Source of the DNA: Eubacterium sp. UBA3782
GTDB taxonomy: Bacteria > Bacillota > Clostridia > Lachnospirales > Lachnospiraceae
Direction of reading: 5' to 3'
Length of the DNA: 10,587 bases
Assembly (NCBI GenBank): GCA_002368795.1
Contig: DFFG01000042.1
Coordinates: 1-10,587 of the forward strand
In this document: piece by piece, positions 1 through 4,784 of the stretch
Layout: the number at the start of each line of letters is the position of its first letter
Numbering within the stretch: position 1 is the stretch's first letter
The notes under the pieces: model-generated
Told to the model about the DNA's origin: nothing
Databases searched by the model: none
What the model saw: the letters and a program-made list of their open reading frames with translations, nothing else
Position numbers and translations under genes: made by a program

Positions 1-418
1 TGGCGCCGGAGTTGGACAGGATCAGTCCGCCGACAGAATAGGTGACGGTGGAATTCTCCTTTACACGCCAGTCGTTGATCTTGAGGTAGCTGTCGACCAG
101 ATCTTTGTAGTTGAGCAGGGCGGAATTGACGTTCCTGACTTTCTCACGCTGTCTGCGGTACAGGATATAAGCCTTGGCTACATCTGCGTAGCCGGACTCG
201 GAAAGGACTTTCTCAACGCTGTCCTGGATTGCCTCGACAGTGATCCGGTCACCCTCGATCTTGCTCTCGAAATCGGAAGTAACATGAAGAGCGATCAGCT
301 CGATCACGCTGGGATGGTACTGCTTGTTTAGTGCTTCAAATGCCTTTGTGATAGCGTCGCTGATCTTATGGATCTGGAAATCGGCGATCTTGCCGTCTCG
401 TTTTACGACCTGATACAT
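1..418 (-). CDS. nrdD: Anaerobic ribonucleoside-triphosphate reductase, N-terminal part (runs off left edge)
   Basis: Class III ribonucleotide reductase reduces NTPs to dNTPs without oxygen, using a glycyl radical installed by the NrdG activase. Only the first 139 codons are visible. They begin MYQVVKRDGKIADFQIHKI, the signature of an ATP-cone, the allosteric nucleotide-binding domain, which fills about residues 1-95. Then comes the start of the reductase body, with KINDWRVKENSTVTYSVGGL, typical of clostridial NrdD. The catalytic cysteines and the glycyl-radical loop lie outside the window. The ATG (418-416) follows a purine-rich ribosome site (AAGGGGGG, 434-427) at 8 nt. The gene follows nrdG on the same strand but has its own promoter with two NrdR-like boxes in the gap, so it is probably induced separately when dNTPs are short. 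The family call is firm. It is truncated only by the window edge. Confidence 0.93.
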   Translation of the reverse strand, partial: MYQVVKRDGKIADFQIHKISDAITKAFEALNKQYHPSVIELIALHVTSDFESKIEGDRITVEAIQDSVEKVLSESGYADVAKAYILYRRQREKVRNVNSALLNYKDLVDSYLKINDWRVKENSTVTYSVGGLILSNSGA

Positions 419-426
419 AAATATAA

Positions 427-434
427 CCCCCCTT
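427..434 (-). promoter_or_regulatory. Ribosome binding site of nrdD
   Basis: On the minus strand AAGGGGGG lies 8 nt before the ATG at 418. It is an unusually G-rich Shine-Dalgarno and fixes the start of nrdD. Confidence 0.7.
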
Positions 435-464
435 GGATATAATGGTTGATCTTTGCGCAGTATA

Positions 465-486
465 CCCCATTCAGACCTGAATGGGG
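465..486. repeat. Perfect inverted repeat in the nrdD leader
   Basis: CCCCATTCAG (465-474) and CTGAATGGGG (477-486) are exact reverse complements around a 2-bp centre. The element lies between the predicted nrdD promoter and its ribosome site, at about +4 to +25 of the expected transcript. It could be a DNA operator or a 5'-end RNA hairpin. There is no T-run after it on the minus strand, so it is not an intrinsic terminator. Confidence 0.75.
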
Positions 487-496
487 CACGCTTCAT

Positions 497-525
497 ATGG
501 TATCACGGAGGGTTGGTTTGGTCAA
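497..525 (-). promoter_or_regulatory. Predicted nrdD promoter
   Basis: Read on the minus strand, TTGACC (525-520) is followed after 17 bp by TACCAT (502-497), a sigma-A-type promoter with the standard spacing. The start point would be near 490, giving a leader of about 70 nt. The -35 box is covered by an NrdR-like box, which fits repression by occlusion. An alternative -10-like TATACT (464-459) has no matching -35. Confidence 0.55.
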
Positions 526-535
526 TATTTAGATT
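520..535. promoter_or_regulatory. NrdR-like box (proximal)
   Basis: The 16-bp site ggtCAATATTTAGatt matches the core of the NrdR consensus (acaCwAtATaTwGtgt), from the C at position 4 to the G at position 13. It overlaps the -35 of the predicted nrdD promoter. NrdR is the known ATP/dATP-sensing repressor of bacterial ribonucleotide reductase genes. Its gene is not in this window. Confidence 0.6.
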
Positions 536-550
536 TAAAATTTAACAAAA

Positions 551-566
551 ACACAATATCTGGTAT
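551..566. promoter_or_regulatory. NrdR-like box (distal)
   Basis: The site acaCAATATCTgGTaT matches the NrdR consensus at nearly every position, with one mismatch in the core. It starts exactly 31 bp from the proximal box (15 bp between boxes). That places both on the same helix face, the known layout of paired NrdR sites. Confidence 0.65.
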
Positions 567-664
567 GCCGAAAGAAAATATCCCCTATGGAGAGATAGAA
601 TTGCCGTAATCCGGCCGGCCGAAGGGATAATCGTCAGCAACTGCCCCCGGACAGCCGGAAATTA

Positions 665-1357
665 TCAGTCAACGCCCCTTAGCGAGGTATCCGGCACATA
701 CCGGGCGGCAATTTCCGCGTATGCGCGGAGCTTTTCGGCCGATGGCGCGTGCAGGTTGCCATAGGGGACGGAATCCCGGTCGGTGAAGCACTGCAGGAAG
801 TAGCGTTTTGCCCCGCAGATCAGCTTTCCGATCTCCTCGAAGTCCTCCGCCTCGTGGAGTTCGTCCACGACGGTCGTCCGGAATTCATAGTCGACACCGC
901 TCTCCATCAGAAGGCGGATGCTCTCCTTTATGGGATCCAGATCCAGCGCATCGCGGCCGGCCGTGAGGGCATATTTTGCCGGGCTGTTTTTGATGTCCAT
1001 GGCGACATAGTCGGCCAGGCCTTCGCTCAGGATCTGGCGGAGCATGGCCGGATGGTTGCCGTTGGTGTCGAGCTTGACGGCATAGCCCAGGCTGCGGATG
1101 CGGCGCATCAGGTCGGGCAGATCCCGGTTCAGGCAGGGCTCTCCGCCGGTGATGGCGACGCCCTCAAGCAGGCCGCGGCGCTTCTCCAGGAAGGAAAAGA
1201 GCTCTTCATCGTCCATGATAGCGGGTGCGCTGCCGTCGATCAGCTCATAGTTGTGGCAGAAGGGGCAGCGGAAGTCGCAGTGTCCCAGAAAGACCGTACA
1301 GGCGACCCTGCCCGGGAAGTCGAGCAGCGTCATCTTCTGAAGTCCGTGAATTTTCAT
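665..1357 (-). CDS. nrdG: Anaerobic ribonucleoside-triphosphate reductase activating protein (radical SAM)
   Basis: Radical-SAM activase that uses a [4Fe-4S] cluster and S-adenosylmethionine to make the glycyl radical on NrdD. The 230-residue protein starts MKIHGLQKMTLLDFPGRVACTV. It has the cluster motif CxxxCxxC at Cys27, Cys31 and Cys34 (CDFRCPFC) and the SAM-binding GGEP at 71-74. Length and the LLDFPG opening fit the longer NrdG-like family often found beside nrdD in Clostridia, rather than the short E. coli NrdG. An in-frame ATG 12 codons upstream (1393) would overlap the preceding gene. The ATG at 1357 has AAAGGA 8 nt before it and leaves 22 bp to the DUF4037 stop, so it is preferred. 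nrdD follows on the same strand. Partner assignment rests on this context, since related activases serve other glycyl-radical enzymes. Confidence 0.9.
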   Translation of the reverse strand: MKIHGLQKMTLLDFPGRVACTVFLGHCDFRCPFCHNYELIDGSAPAIMDDEELFSFLEKRRGLLEGVAITGGEPCLNRDLPDLMRRIRSLGYAVKLDTNGNHPAMLRQILSEGLADYVAMDIKNSPAKYALTAGRDALDLDPIKESIRLLMESGVDYEFRTTVVDELHEAEDFEEIGKLICGAKRYFLQCFTDRDSVPYGNLHAPSAEKLRAYAEIAARYVPDTSLRGVD

Positions 1358-1379
1358 AGGTCCTATCCTTTCTTCCGGA

Positions 1380-2321
1380 TCAGACGGCGGCAAGGATGTG
1401 CAGGTTGCGCAGTTTGGGATCCCGGATGCCGTCGTTTACCGAATAGGCATGTTTTTCCAGATCGCCGCAGTTGGCCTCGGTAAGGCCGCGGTCGATCAGC
1501 TCGTCGATGATATCGGCGGCGATACCTTCGATCACGTTGTATTTTTCCTCGCTGGTGTCCGGCTCATTGTCCGTGGTGATCAGATATTCCATCAGCTCTG
1601 CCTCCAGGGAGAGGACGGGCAAAGCCCGAAGGGCCCTGAAGCTCCATTTGTAGTATGGCTGGTAGACACCATTCAGCAGAAAGATCGCCTGCATGGCATG
1701 CTTTACAAATTCAAAGACGGCCATCTGGGCTGCCGCCTGCTCACCGTGCTGCAGGCAGCGAGTATAATTGTACTGGCCGGCCTGGGCAGCCAAAAGGAGT
1801 GCGCCGGCCAGCTTTTTCCGGAGGATGTCTTCGGGATAATGCTGTACCGCCTCGCGGATGCGGGTGACCTCGCCGTAGTTGTCCATAAAGATCTCGCCGT
1901 TTACCGCCTCTGCCAGAGACTGCTCGGGAAGTGTCAGCCACTGCCGCGCATCCAGTTCTCCATTTTCCGCGCCAAGACGGTCGGCAAAAAACTCGGAGGT
2001 CCGGATGACGCCCCGGCGGGCGCCGCCCACCGGCTGCATAAGCGGCCGGGTGAACCCGTGGAATTCCTTTGGGAGCTTTGCGTAGGCCCGCTCCAGCAAA
2101 AAGGCGCTGCGGCGGTCTACGACAGATTCGTCCGGCAGAAACAGGCAGAAGCCTGGCTCATAGTCGTGGTCCGCCGAGATCTCGTCGTCAAAGCCGAAGC
2201 ACTCAGAGCCGCTTCCGGCAAGACCGGCCGCCAGGAAGGGCAGCAGCTCCGGAAAATCCTTTTCCAGCATCGGCCGTCCGTACTGTTCAAAATATTCTCT
2301 GGATAGTTCAAGTCCGCGCAT
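1380..2321 (-). CDS. DUF4037-type nucleotidyltransferase-like protein
   Basis: A 313-residue soluble protein that I recognise as DUF4037-type. The N-terminal third carries a nucleotidyltransferase-like signature: GSGSE (36-40), then FDDEIS (44-49) and DHD (51-53) followed by a hydrophobic strand (FCLFL, 58-62). This resembles the G-S...D-x-D metal site of the pol-beta/MNT superfamily. The rest looks helical. Substrate and reaction are unknown. It may modify a small molecule, an RNA or a protein, and nothing in the sequence decides. Its ATG (2321-2319) lies inside the end of the upstream TPR gene with a 14-bp overlap, so the two are translationally coupled and probably act together. nrdG follows after 22 bp. 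Family membership is likely; any specific function would be guesswork. Confidence 0.78.
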   Translation of the reverse strand: MRGLELSREYFEQYGRPMLEKDFPELLPFLAAGLAGSGSECFGFDDEISADHDYEPGFCLFLPDESVVDRRSAFLLERAYAKLPKEFHGFTRPLMQPVGGARRGVIRTSEFFADRLGAENGELDARQWLTLPEQSLAEAVNGEIFMDNYGEVTRIREAVQHYPEDILRKKLAGALLLAAQAGQYNYTRCLQHGEQAAAQMAVFEFVKHAMQAIFLLNGVYQPYYKWSFRALRALPVLSLEAELMEYLITTDNEPDTSEEKYNVIEGIAADIIDELIDRGLTEANCGDLEKHAYSVNDGIRDPKLRNLHILAAV

Positions 2322-3144
2322 AGATCGCCTCCGCTTTTGCCGTCAGCTCCTCTGCTGCCAGGAAATAGCCGTAGTAGGAGAAACTCGGTGCACATTTTTC
2401 AAAAACAAAGGCACAGTAGCCGGGATCTGCCGAGTTTGGCGCTTCGAGAAGCTCCAGAGCCCGGTCCAGCAGATCGCAGATCTCCTTTTCCTTTGCCTCA
2501 TAGCCATACTGCCCATTCAGGGCATCGGCCATGTTGAGGCAGGTGATCGCCTGCTCCAGACTGCCATTTTCCACCTTGCCCATGACTTCCATCGCTTTTT
2601 CATAGAGAGAGAAGGCCTCGTCCCAGCGGCCGAGAGAGCTGCAGGCCAGAGCCATGTTGTTGTAGAGACCGCCCAGGAGAGCCGGGTCCGTGCGGGACGC
2701 GGATTCGTATACCTGGCGCGCCTGACCGAACAGATGAAGGGCGCGCAGGTTTTCACCAAAGGCATTGCTTGCGGTTGCCGCGTTGACATAGGTCGTGCCG
2801 GCGCTGATGGTTCCCTGGAAATCCAGCACGTCCAGAAGACGCAGCGCCTCCTCGATGCTGGCAAAGGCCTTATCCTTTTCGCCGGTCTTGCGGTAGTGGC
2901 CGATGAGCTCATTGTGCAGCATCAGCTGGCCGCGCAGATCCTGGCCCAGGCGGGCCTCCTCCAGCCAATAAAGCAGATGGCGCTCGGCGCCGGCATAATC
3001 CCGGCGGCTCATATAATCGTTCATCTTGTCGATGATGCGCTGCTGGGGGACCGGCTTTACCTCCGGCACCTTTCCATAAGGGTCACCGCAGAGAACGCAG
3101 CGGGGCTCGACATAATCTTCGGGTTTTAAGGGTTCATTGCTCAT
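2308..3144 (-). CDS. Tetratricopeptide-repeat protein with N-terminal CxxC
   Basis: A 278-residue soluble, largely helical protein. About five TPR-like helix pairs can be seen: roughly 40-68, 72-105 (ELIGHYRKTGEKDKAFASIE), 114-150, 157-189 (YNNMALACSSLGRWDEAFSL, the clearest) and 197-234. The first 30 residues hold a single CxxC (Cys16, Cys19, CVLCGDPYG), half of a zinc ribbon, and proline-rich sequence. TPRs bind partner proteins, and the natural candidate here is the DUF4037 protein whose gene overlaps this one by 14 bp. The ATG at 3144 has a perfect AGGAGGT 7 nt upstream. It is the first gene of the leftward operon, with a promoter near 3312-3341. No signal peptide or membrane segment is seen. 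The function is unknown. Confidence 0.82.
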   Translation of the reverse strand: MSNEPLKPEDYVEPRCVLCGDPYGKVPEVKPVPQQRIIDKMNDYMSRRDYAGAERHLLYWLEEARLGQDLRGQLMLHNELIGHYRKTGEKDKAFASIEEALRLLDVLDFQGTISAGTTYVNAATASNAFGENLRALHLFGQARQVYESASRTDPALLGGLYNNMALACSSLGRWDEAFSLYEKAMEVMGKVENGSLEQAITCLNMADALNGQYGYEAKEKEICDLLDRALELLEAPNSADPGYCAFVFEKCAPSFSYYGYFLAAEELTAKAEAIYART

Positions 3145-3221
3145 GGGAGATACCTCCTGTATCTGTCTGCAGGATGGGCCTAAAGAACGTGTCTGGCGAA
3201 AGCTGCTTTTCTCATCCTCCT

Positions 3222-3245
3222 GTGCCGCATCAGGACATACGGCAC
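3222..3245. repeat. Inverted repeat in the TPR-operon leader
   Basis: GTGCCG (3222-3227) pairs with CGGCAC (3240-3245), and AT (3229-3230) with AT (3237-3238), around a 6-nt loop. It lies in the roughly 160-nt leader of the minus-strand TPR operon. No T-run follows, so it is a leader hairpin or operator rather than a terminator. Weak evidence for function. Confidence 0.35.
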
Positions 3246-3311
3246 GCCTCAGATAGGAGAGGCAGCGGGAAGGCAGCGGATCTGTGCCATGCCGGCCTTC
3301 ATACTCCGGTC

Positions 3312-3341
3312 AGTATAGCACATCCCGCCCTGCGGAAACAA
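3312..3341 (-). promoter_or_regulatory. Predicted promoter of the TPR-DUF4037-nrdG operon
   Basis: On the minus strand TTGTTT (3341-3336) is followed after 18 bp by TGCTATACT, an extended -10 (TATACT at 3317-3312). It fires away from dapA, leaving a leader of about 160 nt before the TPR start. Confidence 0.5.
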
Positions 3342-3382
3342 TATGCCTGCAAAGGGAAGGTGGAGAAGAGCACTCCAGGACC

Positions 3383-3411
3383 TTTAAATTCGTGCCGCTT
3401 TGGGGTATAAT
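3383..3411 (+). promoter_or_regulatory. Predicted dapA promoter
   Basis: TTTAAA (3383-3388), a 17-bp spacer and a consensus TATAAT (3406-3411). The start would be near 3418, giving a very short leader of about 18 nt. That leaves no room for a lysine riboswitch or T-box. Confidence 0.65.
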
Positions 3412-3435
3412 AAACGAAGATGGGAGGAAAGGGTT

Positions 3436-4320
3436 ATGTCAATATTTACTGGCGCAGGCGTTGCCATCGTAACGCCGATGAAGGAAAGTGGAGAAATTGA
3501 TTATGAAGTTTTTGGTGCGCTGATCGAGGATCAGATCGCCAGACACACCGACGCGATCATCGCGGTCGGTACGACAGGAGAGGCTCCGACCCTGGATGAC
3601 GACGAGCATCTGGAGGCGATCCGGTACTGTGTGGAAAAGACGGCAGGCCGCATACCGGTCATTGCCGGGACTGGTTCCAACAATACGGCCCACGCCATCA
3701 TGATGTCAAAGGAGGCGGAGGCCCTTGGTGCGGACGGCCTGCTTCTTGTTGCGCCGTACTACAACAAGACGACACAAAAGGGTCTGATCGCCCACTATAC
3801 GGCGATCGCAGAGTCCACAAAGCTGCCGTGCATCCTGTACAACGTGCCGTCCCGGACGGGGACGAACATCCTGCCGGAGACAGCCGCATGGCTCGGCAAG
3901 AACGTCGAGCAGGTAGCCGCCGTAAAGGAGGCTTCCGGCAACATCAGCCAGGTGGCAAAACTGATCGAGCTGGCCGAGGGAAGCCTGGATGTGTATTCGG
4001 GCAATGACGACCAGATCGTGCCGATCTGCTCTCTTGGCGGCAAGGGTGTCATCTCGGTGCTGTCGAACGTCGCACCGCAGCAGACACATGATATCGTCCA
4101 GGCCTGCCTGGACGGCAATTACGCCGAGGCGGCAAAGCTGCAGATCAAGGCGCTCGAGCTGTGCCGGGCACTGTTCTGCGAGGTCAATCCGATTCCGGTC
4201 AAGGCAGCGCTGAACATGCAGGGCTTCAAGGTCGGAAAACCGAGGCTTCCGCTGGTCGAGATGGAAAGCGAACACCAGGAGATCCTCCGGCAGGCCATGA
4301 TCAATTTCGGCTGCCTGTAA
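3436..4320 (+). CDS. dapA: 4-hydroxy-tetrahydrodipicolinate synthase
   Basis: Condenses pyruvate with L-aspartate semialdehyde, the first committed step toward diaminopimelate and lysine, in the cytoplasm. The 294-residue protein is the usual length and an (alpha/beta)8 barrel by family. Visible active-site elements are GTTGE (45-49), Tyr109 in APYYNK, Tyr135 and Arg140 in YNVPSRTG, and the Schiff-base Lys164 in AVKEASG. The ATG at 3436 has GGAGG 8 nt upstream (3423-3427). An in-frame ATG at 3400 lies upstream of the promoter -10 and is rejected. It appears monocistronic: it has its own promoter, a weak hairpin after the stop, and no other lysine gene beside it. Family assignment is firm. Related aldolases (N-acetylneuraminate lyase, KDG aldolase) share the fold, but the DapA motifs and closeness to typical DapA favour this call. 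Confidence 0.94.
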   Translation: MSIFTGAGVAIVTPMKESGEIDYEVFGALIEDQIARHTDAIIAVGTTGEAPTLDDDEHLEAIRYCVEKTAGRIPVIAGTGSNNTAHAIMMSKEAEALGADGLLLVAPYYNKTTQKGLIAHYTAIAESTKLPCILYNVPSRTGTNILPETAAWLGKNVEQVAAVKEASGNISQVAKLIELAEGSLDVYSGNDDQIVPICSLGGKGVISVLSNVAPQQTHDIVQACLDGNYAEAAKLQIKALELCRALFCEVNPIPVKAALNMQGFKVGKPRLPLVEMESEHQEILRQAMINFGCL

Positions 4321-4344
4321 AACCGCAGCCGGCTGTCAGGTTTT
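4319..4344 (+). terminator. Weak terminator-like hairpin after dapA
   Basis: AAAACC (4319-4324) pairs with GGTTTT (4339-4344), with an inner CAG/CTG pair around a CCGG loop. The T-run is only four and the stem has an internal loop, so termination may be partial and dapA transcripts could run into the structured RNA. Confidence 0.4.
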
Positions 4345-4367
4345 ACGACAATGTGTTAAAAAAAGAA

Positions 4368-4388
4368 GGCAGCACAAAAGATGCTGTC
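4368..4388 (+). repeat. Short hairpin just upstream of the structured RNA
   Basis: GGCAGCA (4368-4374) pairs with TGCTGTC (4382-4388) around CAAAAGA, including one G-U pair on the plus strand. It follows AAAAAAAG. Read on the minus strand it would precede TTCTTTTTTT like a terminator, but with an A-C mismatch. The plus-strand fold is better paired. Confidence 0.4.
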
Positions 4389-4390
4389 AA

Positions 4391-4577
4391 AGAAAGCTGC
4401 CGCGGCAGGACCTTCGTACATAATCATTCTTGCGGGAAACGCTCGCGCTCTGTCCTCACGCAGCGGTACTAAAGGCCCGCTCAGATGGGGACCATCTCGC
4501 TGGCCTAAGTACCGGCGTTGCGGATGTTCCCTTCAGAATGGTTATGTACGATTACGTCTGCCGCGGCAGCTTTTTTT
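4391..4577 (+). ncRNA. Structured rod-like RNA, candidate 6S RNA
   Basis: About 187 nt fold end to end into one long rod. The closing stem is GCTGCCGCGGCAG (4396-4408) with CTGCCGCGGCAGC (4558-4570), extended by AAA/TTT and ending in seven Ts (4571-4577). After a 6x7 internal loop there is a 16-bp stem, 4415-4430 with 4535-4550. Then GGGAA (4434-4438) pairs TTCCC (4527-4531), followed by a large asymmetric bubble (about 4439-4458 against 4523-4526). The tip is CGCAGC/GTTGCG, GGTACT/AGTACC, AGGCC/GGCCT and a hairpin AGATGG-GGA-CCATCT (4483-4497). Imperfect pairs are G-U on the plus strand and A-C on the minus, which points to plus. Length, closed ends, central bubble and apical arm resemble 6S RNA, the RNA polymerase decoy. 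I see no clear promoter of its own. The structure is well supported; the 6S identity is an inference at roughly even odds. Confidence 0.6.
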
Positions 4578-4580
4578 GCG

Positions 4581-4644
4581 TGGTGCGGTTTTGCCCCGCT
4601 ATGCGCGGCGCGTATACAGTTATGCAGGAACAGCACCATTTTTT
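4581..4644 (+). terminator. Possible second terminator after the structured RNA
   Basis: TGGTGC (4581-4586) can pair with GCACCA (4633-4638) immediately before six Ts (4639-4644), with GC-rich self-complementary sequence inside. The base stem is short and the loop long, so this is a weak call. Confidence 0.3.
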
Positions 4645-4657
4645 AATACTCCCTGTA

Positions 4658-4687
4658 CTGACAAAAAGGATACTGATATGGTATCAT
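4658..4687 (+). promoter_or_regulatory. Predicted promoter of the GH3 gene
   Basis: CTGACA (4658-4663), an 18-bp spacer and TATCAT (4682-4687). An imperfect dyad (GATAC-N7-GTATC) lies between and over the boxes, and a perfect AGAATATTCT palindrome (4696-4705) sits just downstream near the start point. Either could be an operator for sugar control. The rest of 4688-4784 shows nothing else. Confidence 0.45.
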
Positions 4688-4767
4688 TATTTAATAGAAT
4701 ATTCTGCTGTTATGCGGGGATTACGGCAGGAAGAAACTGTCGACAAAGAATAGATGTATTCTGGAGC

Positions 4768-4775
4768 AAGGAGGG
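4768..4775 (+). promoter_or_regulatory. Ribosome binding site deciding the GH3 start
   Basis: AAGGAGGG lies 9 nt before the ATG at 4785. An in-frame TTG at 4779 would be only 3 nt away, so the ATG is the start. Confidence 0.8.
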
Positions 4776-4784
4776 TTTTTGCGG

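Noticed and set aside
602..664. A terminator between nrdG and nrdD
   Set aside because: The stretch is GC-rich with the palindrome GGCCGGCC, but no stem followed by a T-run is seen on the minus strand, so read-through into nrdD remains possible.
749..2306. Long plus-strand frames over nrdG and the DUF4037 gene
   Set aside because: They have no ribosome sites and no recognisable domains, and they are antisense to well-supported genes.
3412..3435. A lysine riboswitch or T-box for dapA
   Set aside because: The predicted leader is only about 18 nt after the TATAAT, too short for either, and no conserved riboswitch sequence was seen upstream.
4396..4570. The two copies of CTGCCGCGGCAG as ends of a small mobile element
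   Set aside because: The copies close a rod-like RNA with extensive internal pairing and a T7 end. There is no transposase and no target duplication, so an RNA stem explains them better.
4391..4577. The structured RNA read from the minus strand
   Set aside because: Three imperfect pairs become A-C mismatches on the minus strand but are G-U pairs on plus. The leftward terminator-like hairpin at 4388-4359 is the only point in favour of minus.
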